Assembly (NCBI GenBank): GCA_964411985.1
Contig: CAYPNF010000025.1
Span: 56,388-120,387 of the forward strand
Direction: 5' to 3'
Origin: CAYPNF01 sp964411985
GTDB taxonomy: Bacteria; Verrucomicrobiota; Verrucomicrobiia; Limisphaerales; J093
DNA length: 64,000 nt
Every line of letters starts with the position of its first letter. Position 1 is the first letter of the stretch. A program made the position numbers and the translations under genes. Positions 44,222-53,900 of this stretch are shown here, piece after piece. The notes beneath the pieces are model-generated. The model made no database searches, was not told the DNA's origin, and saw only the letters and a list, made by a program, of their open reading frames with translations.

Positions 44222-47200
44222 TCACCTTCCTTCCAGCACCTCGCGCACGCGCTGAGTCAGAGCCTCAATGGTGAAAGGCTTCTGTAGCAGTTGTACTCCT
44301 TCTTCAAGCACCCCCTCGTGCGCCACCACATCGGCCGTATAGCCCGACATGTAAAGGCACTTCAACCCAGGCTTGATGGTTGTGAGACGTTCACTTAACT
44401 CCCGTCCATTCATGCCTGGCATCACCACGTCGGTCACCAGCAAGTGAATCGGTTCAGAGAAAGAAGTCGCGAGTTGGATCGCCTCCTCCGGCAATTGCGC
44501 CGCCAGCACGTGGTATCCGTATTGTCGCAGGATACGCTGCCCAAGGACCAGGACCTGCGGCTCGTCCTCCACTAGCAGAATCGTCTCAGTGCCGCGGAGG
44601 AGACCTGCCCGGGCGGACTCCTCAGCCGGGAGGGAGGTGCTCACCGCACGGGGCAGGTAGATCTGGAAAGTTGTACCGCGACCCAACTCGGTCTGCACGC
44701 CAAGGAAGCCGCGATTCTGTTTCACGATCCCATACACGGTGGCGAGCCCCAGTCCCGTTCCTTTTCCAGCGGCTTTGGTGGTGAAGAAGGGCTCGAAAAG
44801 ATGAGCCTTGGTAGCCTCATCCATCCCGCAACCGGTGTCGATAACCGATAACTGCACGAACTTGCCTGGGTTCCATTCCGCATGGGCCCGCGCCTGGGCG
44901 TTGTCCACCGTAACATTGCTCGTCTGAATGCTGATTCTGCCTCCATCGCGGACGGCGTCGCGTGCATTCACGATCAGATTAGCGAGGACTTGGTCCACCT
45001 GGCTGGGATCCACCTTTACAGGCCAAAGGTTGGAGCCGGGCAGCCACGCCAACTGGATGTTCTCACCCACCAGCCGCTGGAGCATCTTGAGCATCCCCGC
45101 TACGGTATCGTTCAGATCAAGCACTTTCGGGCTGACCGTCTGCTTTCGCGCAAACGCCAACAACTGGCGGGTGAGCGCCGCAGAACGTTCCGCGGCCTTT
45201 TGGATCTCGACCAGATGCTCCCATATCGGGTTGGAAGGAGGAGTCTCTTCAGTTGCCAGGGCGACGTTGCCAAGAATCGCCTGCAGCATGTTGTTGAAAT
45301 CATGGGCCACCCCGCCCGCCAAGCGGCCAATCGATTCCATCTTCTGGGCCTGCAGAAGTTGGGCCTGGAGCTGCTCTCGCTCCTCTTCCGCACGCTTTCG
45401 TTCGGTGATATCGCGGGTAATGGAAAGAATGCACTTTACCCCCTTGAGGGTCAGGATGCGTGCGGACATCAGCCCGGTTATGATCCGACCATCCTTACAC
45501 CGGAAGTCCGCTTCCAGGCCCGTCACCTCGCCCCGGTCCTGGAGCCCTGCAACCAGCATCCTGCGGTCTTTCGGGTTAACCCAAAGCGACATGCTCTCGG
45601 AAAGCGAGGACTGCCCCAGAGCCTCTTCCCGAGTGTAACCAGACAACCTCGTGAACCCCTCGTTCACGTCGATATAGACACCATTGTCCATCCGGTTCAG
45701 ATTGATCGCGTCGGGGCTCAGGTGGAAGGCACGGGAGAATCTCTCCTGACTCTCCTGCAACTCCACATCAACACGCTTCCGTTCAATGGCATTGGCCACC
45801 GGGTAGGACATCAAGAGCAGCAGGTCCTTCTCGCGTTCACCGAAGCGAATGGCATTCGAATAGCTCTGGACCGCCATGACTCCAATTGTTTGTTCCTGCG
45901 TTCGCAGGGGAACCCCGAGCCAACAAGAGGGAATGGTCCCCGAAGCACTGACTTGGCCCTTGGACTTCCAAGCCTCAATCTGCTCAGCGGTCGCCAGGAC
46001 GGGGGTTCCGAGCCGGAGCACATACTCTGTCAGGCCGGTACCCGCCCTTCGGCTAGGGCTAGGAGGGTCTTTCTCGTCGGAGTAGTAGGGGAAGTCTATC
46101 AAGTCCTCCTGACCTCCCTTGAGCGCTACAAAGAAGTTGGGAGCGGGAATCACTTGACCAATGATGCTGTGGATCTTTGGGTAGAGCTCCTCCAGAGTCC
46201 GGGCCGAAAGAGCTACTTCGGATATGTGTGCCACGCATTGTCGGACTTGTTCACTCTGCTTTCGACCGGTGACGTCGTGAAAAACCACGATGCCGGAGGT
46301 GATAGCACCCTGGGGATCCAGAATCGGCGCAGCATTCACCTCCACCCAAAGGTCTCCTCCGCTCGAATTGCGGAGAATGATTTCCTCATCCCGGGTCAGT
46401 TCGCCCCGCGACAACGCACGAAAGAGAGGCTGTTCGTGCCAGGGATAGTCAGTCCCATCGGGGTGCAGGATCTGCCAATCCGAATAATGAGGAGCGGCGG
46501 GAATCTCAGGGTTTGCGGCACCCTGCTGTTTCCGGAACCTCAACGCCGCCGGGTTCGCCAATCGGATCGCCCCGTCTTTGGCGTCGGCGATGACAATACC
46601 GGACGGGGATTGAGCCAGGGCTGCTTGGAGGAGAGCAAGAGCCTGTTGACTCTGGGCCGTTCGCTCCCCCACTTGGCGGCGAAGCAGGTTCACCCAAACC
46701 AGACCCACCAGGAAGATCACCAATAACCCACCCCCGACTGCGGCCGCATATCGAGCGGTCCACCAGGGTGGGAAATCGATCAGTTCAACATCCTTGCCAG
46801 ACCCCAGCCACAGTCCCGCCCCTTCCGCACGGAGGAACCCACCCCCCTGCGCCGCCCAAACACCCCGGATCCGGAGCACGCTGCCGACCCCAAAGGACTG
46901 AACAACTCCCCTCAAGGAGGGAATGGCCGCCCGAACCTCAAATAGCCGGTCACCCGACTGGCAGACCATCAGAGTTTGGTTTGTACCTTTGCGATGCTCC
47001 AACAGTCTCGCCTCCACCACCACGTAACGATTCTTCAGATCCTCCAGCTCGACCGCCCCGGCGGTAAGGGGCTGGGCCACCAGGTTCGTCTTGAACCCTG
47101 AGGAGCGAAACCGAGGCTCAAGGATCGCCGCACCCATTTCGCCAAAGCGCAGGAAAAAGACAGCTTGCACCTCCTCTCCAGGTTCGAACTCTCTCTCCAA

Positions 47201-49009
47201 TTTGGCAGGAATAAATAGGCCGTCACTCTGATCCTGGAGGAATAAACCCTGGCCGGGCAAGTGGAGGCTCACCATTCCCCTCACGTGCTGACGTCGTCCA
47301 GAATCCTTGGCGAGGTCGAACTGAAATAGACTCCGGATAGACCGGGGCGGGGAAGCAAACAAATCCGCAGGTGCCGATTCGATCACCTGCACGTCTTCCC
47401 ACCGTCGAACGTGGAGTGCCAACCCGGTCAGCTGATTCTTCTCGTTCCACCTGACCGCGCACACCCCATCCATCCGCACGGCGGCGTCCGTTAGAATGTC
47501 CTCGGGTTTGATCCCGGCACCCGACGGCACGAAAACGTCGATCAACGTCCCGCCTACCAGCAATCCCAATCTCACCGTACCCCCATCTCTCTCCTCCCGG
47601 ACGATGACCCCCCGTACCCGCACCCGTTGACTGTCCTTTCGTCCTGTAAGCAACTCCTCGGCGCTGGACACCCGTGCCGCAGGTAGGGGGGCCTCCCCCT
47701 GCAGAGTCATCTTGGTCTTCTTGACGACGGGTGAGAATCCACCTCGATCCGTGGTGCCCTCCAAGTCCACAACTCCGCCTGGCCGGAAAAGTGTCGGTTC
47801 AGGGAAGTCGTCCTGCACGAAGATGCCCCCTGTTGCATCCTGCACGAAAAGAAGATAGAGGCCATTCTCCATCACGTGAGCGAAGGTAACGACCCCCTTC
47901 AGCCTCACGGGGTATCCTTTCCCAGCCTCCTCCCTCGGAAGCCGCCGGATTTCGTCAATCTCATGAAGCACCGGCAAGAAGACATCCGGGGGTGCGGAAG
48001 GAGCCTGAGCGTTTGTGGACGATTGCGAGGATCGCTGCAAACTGAGCATGGAAACCCGAACGTCTTCCAACCGGGGGTTAGCGCGATCCCCCCCTGGAAA
48101 GCCAATCACCTCCACAGTTGCGTTCGTCCCGGTGGGCAGGGTGAGCGAAGCGGTGCCCAGGTTCACGACCCCCTCGCGGTCACGCACCCGCATCCGCACA
48201 CCGGACTCGGTCTCGAGGATACCTTGGATCCGCACCCGGTGAACGAAGGTGTTGGTGGGAAAACTTTCCCGAAGCCAGCCGGTCGTACGGACGGGCAACT
48301 GGAACGGCGACACACCACGAGCCCGGATCTCCACAAATCGGGGATGGGGAATGAGCACATCCAAAAGGATGCCTTCACTCGACCCGGTCGCAGGGGCCCC
48401 AGAGACACCCTGGATTCGCACTTCAGCATCTACCAAATCGACGGGATCCCAGGAGGCTTCATCCAACTCCCGTACTCGAGCGAGTATTCGTTTTCCATTG
48501 GCTGCCAAGACCAGCCGGGCTTGGTCCCTGCTAACCTGGTAGGAACGCACCACTCCCTCTGTTTGGATCCAGTTGGAATCCTCGGCGCCCGTCGCCAGCT
48601 CGTCGAAGCTCACGGTGCGCGGAGCGGGAAAGGCCATCACCCCTAGGTCAGCCAAGCCCGCCTGGGCCACATAAGGCAAGTGGCTGCCCAACTGGGCAAT
48701 TCCAGTGACCTCGACACGCGTGCCGGCGGGCATCGCAGTGGGGTCTCGCAAGGCGAGGAATACCCCGCCCGTTCCGTCATGGAAGAAGAGCAGGCCCGCC
48801 TCGACATCCGAAAAGGTGACCACGCCATTCAACCGGACAGGGAGGCCCCGAGCGGCCTGCTCGGGACTCAGCGCTCGAACCTGAGCCGCTCTCGTGAGAG
48901 TGTCGCCATCCGCAGAAAGAGCGGCACCCTCGGCAAGGTCGGCGACAGCGAAGAATCCTGCCGCCATGCAGACCAGCCAGAGCGACCATGGGCTTGGACC
49001 GTCTTTCAC
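44222..49009 (-). CDS. Hybrid sensor histidine kinase 3 with exported OB-fold-like repeat region
   Basis: The largest gene here, about 1595 residues from GTG 49009. That start gives a signal peptide (SPWSLWLVCMAAGFFAVA); a TTG at 49180 in frame adds 57 residues without one. The exported part (about 30-750) is built from OB-fold-like repeats; three clear copies lie near 54-108, 363-421 and 573-623, sharing PVRLNGVVTF / PVRLKGVVTF and G-G-(V/I)-F strands. A membrane helix spans 752-776. Cytoplasmic parts follow: PAS 790-915, GAF 930-1085, PAS 1095-1210, HisKA with His1236 in GGVAHDFNNML, HATPase, and a receiver with Asp1527 in LLVTDVVMPGMNG. There is no output domain. Confidence 0.9.
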   Translation of the reverse strand: MKDGPSPWSLWLVCMAAGFFAVADLAEGAALSADGDTLTRAAQVRALSPEQAARGLPVRLNGVVTFSDVEAGLLFFHDGTGGVFLALRDPTAMPAGTRVEVTGIAQLGSHLPYVAQAGLADLGVMAFPAPRTVSFDELATGAEDSNWIQTEGVVRSYQVSRDQARLVLAANGKRILARVRELDEASWDPVDLVDAEVRIQGVSGAPATGSSEGILLDVLIPHPRFVEIRARGVSPFQLPVRTTGWLRESFPTNTFVHRVRIQGILETESGVRMRVRDREGVVNLGTASLTLPTGTNATVEVIGFPGGDRANPRLEDVRVSMLSLQRSSQSSTNAQAPSAPPDVFLPVLHEIDEIRRLPREEAGKGYPVRLKGVVTFAHVMENGLYLLFVQDATGGIFVQDDFPEPTLFRPGGVVDLEGTTDRGGFSPVVKKTKMTLQGEAPLPAARVSSAEELLTGRKDSQRVRVRGVIVREERDGGTVRLGLLVGGTLIDVFVPSGAGIKPEDILTDAAVRMDGVCAVRWNEKNQLTGLALHVRRWEDVQVIESAPADLFASPPRSIRSLFQFDLAKDSGRRQHVRGMVSLHLPGQGLFLQDQSDGLFIPAKLEREFEPGEEVQAVFFLRFGEMGAAILEPRFRSSGFKTNLVAQPLTAGAVELEDLKNRYVVVEARLLEHRKGTNQTLMVCQSGDRLFEVRAAIPSLRGVVQSFGVGSVLRIRGVWAAQGGGFLRAEGAGLWLGSGKDVELIDFPPWWTARYAAAVGGGLLVIFLVGLVWVNLLRRQVGERTAQSQQALALLQAALAQSPSGIVIADAKDGAIRLANPAALRFRKQQGAANPEIPAAPHYSDWQILHPDGTDYPWHEQPLFRALSRGELTRDEEIILRNSSGGDLWVEVNAAPILDPQGAITSGIVVFHDVTGRKQSEQVRQCVAHISEVALSARTLEELYPKIHSIIGQVIPAPNFFVALKGGQEDLIDFPYYSDEKDPPSPSRRAGTGLTEYVLRLGTPVLATAEQIEAWKSKGQVSASGTIPSCWLGVPLRTQEQTIGVMAVQSYSNAIRFGEREKDLLLLMSYPVANAIERKRVDVELQESQERFSRAFHLSPDAINLNRMDNGVYIDVNEGFTRLSGYTREEALGQSSLSESMSLWVNPKDRRMLVAGLQDRGEVTGLEADFRCKDGRIITGLMSARILTLKGVKCILSITRDITERKRAEEEREQLQAQLLQAQKMESIGRLAGGVAHDFNNMLQAILGNVALATEETPPSNPIWEHLVEIQKAAERSAALTRQLLAFARKQTVSPKVLDLNDTVAGMLKMLQRLVGENIQLAWLPGSNLWPVKVDPSQVDQVLANLIVNARDAVRDGGRISIQTSNVTVDNAQARAHAEWNPGKFVQLSVIDTGCGMDEATKAHLFEPFFTTKAAGKGTGLGLATVYGIVKQNRGFLGVQTELGRGTTFQIYLPRAVSTSLPAEESARAGLLRGTETILLVEDEPQVLVLGQRILRQYGYHVLAAQLPEEAIQLATSFSEPIHLLVTDVVMPGMNGRELSERLTTIKPGLKCLYMSGYTADVVAHEGVLEEGVQLLQKPFTIEALTQRVREVLEGR

Positions 49010-49189
49010 ACGCAAACTGTTTCTACCCCGCCGGCTTTGGATCTGCCACGCATCCTGCCCAAGGCAGGCCGCAGCGGCCACCACAAGCCAACCGTGATCA
49101 CCAGCTTTCACCCACGATGGCGCAACTGGACCGCAAAGACTGTACTTGGGACCTTTACCCGTCCAAGAGAGGGCTACCAACCAGAATCC

Positions 49190-50047
49190 CTAAAGCAACT
49201 TCTTGAGCGCTGCAAAGGAAAGAGCCGTGCACTCCATTGGCGACTTTCCATCCGGGTAGGCTTCCTGCTCCAGGGTGATCCATTCGGTCCCACCGTACTC
49301 CTGGCAACCTTTCAGGACTGCGGGCCAGTTCACTGAATCCAGCCCCAGGATTCCCTTTTTGCCACTCTCATTGCGCACCACGGTCGGCTTGAAATGGGTG
49401 CTCCGCATGCGACCAGGATAACGCTTCATCATTTCCACCGGATCATAGCCCGCCGCTGCCGTCCATCCACAGTCCTGCTGCAGGATGACGTCCTTGGTGG
49501 TGCGTTCCGCAAAAAGATCCCAATGGGTCTTTCCCTCGACTTTGTCGAACTCGTGGGTGTGGTTGTGATAGCCGCAGGCCATGCCCAGCGGCTTCAGAAC
49601 CTCGGCTGCCTGGTTGAACGTATCCGCCAGAGCCTTGCTCTTGTCGGGTTTCGTGAAGTCGCCATCGCCAGGAACGATGAGGAATTTGCAGCCGATGGCT
49701 TGGTGAAACTCGATCGCCTTTTTCAAACCATCGCCGCGAAGGTTGTTCGTTCCGATGTGCGTGGCGGCGACTTTGAGATTCAGGCTGTCCAGCTTTGCCC
49801 GGAGTTCTGCAGCCTTGTCACCGTATTTGTAGTATCCCGCGAATTCCACACCCTCAAACCCGGTCTTTGCGACCCAGGCCAACGCGGCATCGAAGTCTTT
49901 GCCGCAATCGTCACGGATGGAGTAGAGTTGCAGGGCCACGGGCAGCTTCTTTCCAGCGCCCAAGGCCACGGGCGCAAAGGCCACGGCGGTTCCAGCAAGA
50001 AGCGAACGTTGAACAAAGTCACGGCGAGAGAGGCGTGTCGTATGCAT
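49190..50047 (-). CDS. Tat-exported sugar phosphate isomerase/epimerase-like TIM barrel
   Basis: A 285-residue protein of the AP-endonuclease-2/xylose isomerase-like barrel family. The N-terminus SRRDFVQRSLLAGTAVAF is a twin-arginine signal. Metal-site and family segments are GFEGVEFAGYY, ATHIGTNN, GYHNHTHEF and TLEQEAY. Exported members occur in Verrucomicrobia and Planctomycetes near Gfo/Idh oxidoreductases, with which they may process a sugar in the periplasm; one such oxidoreductase lies 17 kb away here. It is upstream of hybrid kinase 3 on the same strand with 180 bases between. The substrate is unknown. Confidence 0.87.
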   Translation of the reverse strand: MHTTRLSRRDFVQRSLLAGTAVAFAPVALGAGKKLPVALQLYSIRDDCGKDFDAALAWVAKTGFEGVEFAGYYKYGDKAAELRAKLDSLNLKVAATHIGTNNLRGDGLKKAIEFHQAIGCKFLIVPGDGDFTKPDKSKALADTFNQAAEVLKPLGMACGYHNHTHEFDKVEGKTHWDLFAERTTKDVILQQDCGWTAAAGYDPVEMMKRYPGRMRSTHFKPTVVRNESGKKGILGLDSVNWPAVLKGCQEYGGTEWITLEQEAYPDGKSPMECTALSFAALKKLL

Positions 50048-50129
50048 AAGGACTCCTTGTTAGCACCTGCAGATCCGCCTTGTCGAGCTCAACTTGACTT
50101 TGACCCCCAGTCCTTCATAACCAAAGGCA

Positions 50130-52697
50130 ATGACACCGATCACCGGATTGGGGATTCGTCCCCGGCCCAAGGCTGGCAGCTGCTTGCTCCCAGGCCGGGG
50201 ATGGCTGCTCCTCCTTCCATTCTGGTGTCTTTTGGCTGCCCCATTGGCGGAAGACGTGGTTTTTGCGGTCCGCCAACCGAAAGGACCCCACTGGTACGAG
50301 AATTTCGGTCATCCAGTGACGGACGAACAGCAAGCGGTCTATGGCTCGGGGGGACGCTTGTGCCGGTGGAGCGAACAGGACGGAAAGGTCACCCTCCTCC
50401 TCAACGACCCTCAGGGCAGTGTTCGCGATCCCGCTGTGCACTACCACGCGGACAAAATCCTCTTTTCCTACCGCCCGGGTGGATCGCCCTACTACCACCT
50501 TTACGAAATCGGTATCGACGGTAGCGGCTTACGTCAACTGACCCAAGGCCCCTTTGATGATATGGAGCCGTGCTATCTGCCGGATGGCGGGATCGTGTTC
50601 TGTTCAAGCCGCTGCAAGCGGTTCGTCCCTTGTTGGTACGTGCAGGTGGCGACCCTCTACCGCTGCGACATGGATGGCACAAACATCCGCCCCCTCTCGT
50701 CCAACATCGAGCAGGACAACACCCCTTGGGTTTTACCGGATGGACGCATTCTTTACACCCGTTGGGAGTACGTGGACCGTTCCCGGGAACACTTTCATCA
50801 CCTCTGGTCGATGAATCCGGACGGAACCAGCCAGATGACCTATTACGGGAATCTGAATCCAGGAAACGTTTTTCTCGATGCCAAACCCATTCCTGGCACC
50901 AGTCAGATCCTCATGGTGAACTCCCCCAACCACGGCCGAATGGAGCATGAGGGTAGAATCTCCATCATCACCTCGACCACGGGCCCCGACGCACCGGAAG
51001 CCGAACGCGTGCTGACTGTCGCCGAGGATCTGCGCGATCCGTATCCTTTGTCCGACACCTCTTTCCTGGTCGCGCGCGGAGCCTCGATGCTGGTCATGGA
51101 CGCTCAAGGAGCCACGCGAGAACTCTATCGGCTCTCCAACGGGCTGGCCGACGGAGGAAATTGGCTTCACGAACCTCGCCCCCTCCGCCCACGCCCTCGA
51201 GAGCCAATCATCGCCCCGCGGATCGACCTCAATGACTCCCATGGTTACCTGATCGTAAACAATGTTTACCAAGGGAGGAACATGGAGGGGATCCCACCCG
51301 GCTCGATCCACAAGCTCTTGATCCTCGAAAATCTCCCCAAACCGGTCAATTACACTGGTTCCATGGACCCGATCAGCTACGGAGGCTCTTACACGATCAA
51401 CCGGGTACTGGGAACCGTGCCCGTGGAGAAAGATGGTTCGGTATACGCAAAAGTCCCGCCCCTTCGGAGTCTCCAGTTGGTCGCCCTGGACGCAGAGGAT
51501 ATGTCGGTGAAGCGCATGCTCAGTTTCTTAACCGTCATGCCCGGAGAACAAAGCTCCTGCGTAGGATGCCACGAGAACCGCGCCAGCACGCCCATAACCA
51601 CCTCCTCACCTTTCCTCCAGGCTCTCCAGCGTCCTGCCAGTGAGGTCACTCCGATCTCTGGTATGCCAGAGGTCATCGACTACCCCAGGGATATCCAGCC
51701 GATCTGGGACCGGCACTGCCTGCGCTGCCATGATGTCGACAAGTACTCGGGACGGGTTCTCATGACCGGGGACCAGGGGCCCATGTTCACCCACAGCTAT
51801 TTTGTTCTCTCGGCTCGACTCCAGATGGCCGACGGCCGCGATTTGGCACGAGGCAACTACGCACCGTACTCCATCGGAAGCGGCGCCAGCCCACTCTTCC
51901 AGAAAGTGAACGGCTCCCATCACAAAGTCCGTCTTTCCGATCAGGAACTGAGGTTGGTGAAACTCTGGATCGACGCCTCTGCGACTTTCCCGGGTACCTA
52001 TGCTGCGCTCGGAAGCGGAATGATTGGCGCCTACGCGGCACTCGAGTACGGGACCAAACCGAAGGTCAATTACCTGGCCTGGCCAGGGCTTGCCCGCGCC
52101 AAGGAAACGATGGACCGTCGTTGTGCCTCCTGTCACACAGGAGATCGCAAACTGCCTTTATCCCCCGCCGACAATCTGGGACTTCGGCTGCATCACCTCA
52201 AGTACGGCAAAGGGGCGCCCCGGTTCTGGGCTCCCCCCTGGTTGAAACCGGACGAAACTCTGCGAACGGGTTCCCAGGAATGGATGAAGAAATACGCGGA
52301 TCCTCGGATGCAGTTTTCTCATAACATCCTCTACAACCTCTCTCGCCCGGAGGTGTCACTCCAACTGCTCGCCCCCCTCGCCCGGGAAGCGGGAGGGTAC
52401 GGCATTTGCGGCGGAATCTTTGCCAGCCGCGAGGATCCAGACTTCCAGACGCTCCTCGTCGGAATTGCGGAGGCCAAGAGCCATCTTGAATCGATTACCC
52501 GATTCAACATGCCCGGCTTCCGCCCTGAACCAGAATACCTCCGTGAAATGCGCGCCTACGGGATCCTACCCCCTGGCCACGCCGATCAGAAGCCGGTCGA
52601 CGTTTATGCCTTGGACCGCCAGTACTGGGAGTCCTTCTGGCACAAGCCACCCCCCGTTGCTGCGTCGGCGCCGTCCACCGCCAACGTCGACCGCTAA
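50130..52697 (+). CDS. HzsA-like trihaem cytochrome c with TolB-type propeller
   Basis: An 855-residue exported protein with a signal-like segment near residues 22-40. The N-terminal half (about 40-400) has propeller repeats such as GIDGSGLRQLTQGPFDDMEP and CDMDGTNIRPLS, resembling TolB. The middle contains CVGCH and then CLRCH, and the C-terminal part has CASCH: three haem-c motifs. The layout matches proteins named after hydrazine synthase alpha subunit that are widespread in Planctomycetes and Verrucomicrobia outside anammox bacteria. No beta/gamma partner or hydrazine dehydrogenase is nearby, so hydrazine synthesis should not be assumed. It diverges from the sugar isomerase gene. The function is open. 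Confidence 0.83.
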   Translation: MTPITGLGIRPRPKAGSCLLPGRGWLLLLPFWCLLAAPLAEDVVFAVRQPKGPHWYENFGHPVTDEQQAVYGSGGRLCRWSEQDGKVTLLLNDPQGSVRDPAVHYHADKILFSYRPGGSPYYHLYEIGIDGSGLRQLTQGPFDDMEPCYLPDGGIVFCSSRCKRFVPCWYVQVATLYRCDMDGTNIRPLSSNIEQDNTPWVLPDGRILYTRWEYVDRSREHFHHLWSMNPDGTSQMTYYGNLNPGNVFLDAKPIPGTSQILMVNSPNHGRMEHEGRISIITSTTGPDAPEAERVLTVAEDLRDPYPLSDTSFLVARGASMLVMDAQGATRELYRLSNGLADGGNWLHEPRPLRPRPREPIIAPRIDLNDSHGYLIVNNVYQGRNMEGIPPGSIHKLLILENLPKPVNYTGSMDPISYGGSYTINRVLGTVPVEKDGSVYAKVPPLRSLQLVALDAEDMSVKRMLSFLTVMPGEQSSCVGCHENRASTPITTSSPFLQALQRPASEVTPISGMPEVIDYPRDIQPIWDRHCLRCHDVDKYSGRVLMTGDQGPMFTHSYFVLSARLQMADGRDLARGNYAPYSIGSGASPLFQKVNGSHHKVRLSDQELRLVKLWIDASATFPGTYAALGSGMIGAYAALEYGTKPKVNYLAWPGLARAKETMDRRCASCHTGDRKLPLSPADNLGLRLHHLKYGKGAPRFWAPPWLKPDETLRTGSQEWMKKYADPRMQFSHNILYNLSRPEVSLQLLAPLAREAGGYGICGGIFASREDPDFQTLLVGIAEAKSHLESITRFNMPGFRPEPEYLREMRAYGILPPGHADQKPVDVYALDRQYWESFWHKPPPVAASAPSTANVDR

Positions 52698-52772
52698 CCT
52701 CGGGCGCAGCGAAATGGCGGGGGCGAATCGGGCGCAGGACACTTTGCATTCGACTCGGATTCGTTCTATTCT

Positions 52773-53900
52773 GTGCCCGTGAAGTGGTTCAAGAAACTTA
52801 GACTCCTCGCCGCCTTGCTGGTCGTTCTGGCCGTAACCATCGTCGCCTGGCCGAGCTTCAGGCGCCCTCCAGAAGCGCTGGCGATGCAGCCCGAGCGCAA
52901 AGATGTCACGGAATTGGTGATCGCCAGCGGCCGACTGCGAGCAGTCCGGCAACCCGAGATCGGGGCCGACGTCTCTGGAGTGGTGGAAGAGGTGCTGGTC
53001 CGGGAGGGGGATTCGGTGCAGGCAAAAACCCCACTGGTCCGCTTACGAACCAGAGAATGGGCGGAACAACTGGAACAAGCTCAGGCCAGCGTGGAAGTTG
53101 CGCGAGAGGAGGTAAACCGGGCGGCCGCCACCCGTAAAGAAGCAGAGACGAATGCCGTAAGAATCTGGGAATTGTTCTCCCAAAAGGTAGCTTCCCAGGG
53201 AGATTTGGATGCCGCCTACACCGCCAGAGATGTGGCCCGAGCCGCTGAACAGGGATTCCTTGCCCGCCTCCGCGAAAGCGAGATCTTCGTCAAGGTCGCC
53301 GCTGACCAAATCACGAAACGGACCCTCCTCGCCCCCTTCCCCGCAGTCGTGATCAAGCGATGGGTGGAGCCAGGCGACAGCGTGACGGCAGGAAAGGGAT
53401 TGCTCACGCTTGCTGAACTCGATCACCAGGAAATCTACGTGGAAACGGACGAAAACAACCTCGCCAAACTCAAGGTGGGCCAATCGGCCATGATCATCGC
53501 TCCCGCGTTTCCGCAGCGGCCCTTCCAGGGCGAGTTGATCCAGATCGGACCGGCAGTTGATCCGGAAAGGGGGGTCGTCGGGCTCAGACTAAAACCCGGT
53601 CCCCTGCCTGATTACGTCCTGCCGAACATGACCGTCGACGTGAACATCCAGGTCGGGCATTTCCCCAAAACGATGGCCGTCCCTACCTCGAGCCTGCTGG
53701 AGGAGCAAGGTTCGCGATACGTGCTGGCAATTCGAAAGGGCCAGACCGAACGGGTTCGCGTCACGCTTCTGGGACAAAATCACCACTGGGCGGCGGTGGA
53801 AGGACTCAGCGAAAATGAATGGGTCCTGATCAAGGCAACCAAGGTTCGGGAGAAGACTCGGGTACGCCCCGTGGAGGCTAAGCCGGGCGATCTGCCATGA
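52773..53900 (+). CDS. Membrane fusion protein of ABC exporter (MacA/HlyD-like)
   Basis: A 375-residue periplasmic adaptor with an N-terminal membrane anchor (about residues 9-27). The first lipoyl-like half contains VASGRLRAVRQPEIGADVSG and VEEVLVREGDSVQAKTPLVRL. A coiled-coil hairpin spans about 90-170 (EQLEQAQASVEVAREEVNRA). The second lipoyl half reads APFPAVVIKRWVEPGDSVTAG. Beta-barrel and membrane-proximal domains follow. Its end overlaps the permease start by 4 bases (ATGA), giving translational coupling. The start is a GTG at 52773, with another in frame at 52779. No TolC-type outer channel is in the window. Confidence 0.9.
   Translation: MPVKWFKKLRLLAALLVVLAVTIVAWPSFRRPPEALAMQPERKDVTELVIASGRLRAVRQPEIGADVSGVVEEVLVREGDSVQAKTPLVRLRTREWAEQLEQAQASVEVAREEVNRAAATRKEAETNAVRIWELFSQKVASQGDLDAAYTARDVARAAEQGFLARLRESEIFVKVAADQITKRTLLAPFPAVVIKRWVEPGDSVTAGKGLLTLAELDHQEIYVETDENNLAKLKVGQSAMIIAPAFPQRPFQGELIQIGPAVDPERGVVGLRLKPGPLPDYVLPNMTVDVNIQVGHFPKTMAVPTSSLLEEQGSRYVLAIRKGQTERVRVTLLGQNHHWAAVEGLSENEWVLIKATKVREKTRVRPVEAKPGDLP

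Noticed and set aside
44882..46726. 614-codon plus-strand open frame opposite hybrid kinase 3
   Set aside because: It lies wholly antisense to a kinase with intact motifs, has no recognisable domain, and is expected by chance in GC-rich DNA.
50130..52697. Hydrazine synthase, implying anammox
   Set aside because: Only an alpha-like subunit is present, with no beta/gamma subunit, no hydrazine dehydrogenase and no anammox context.
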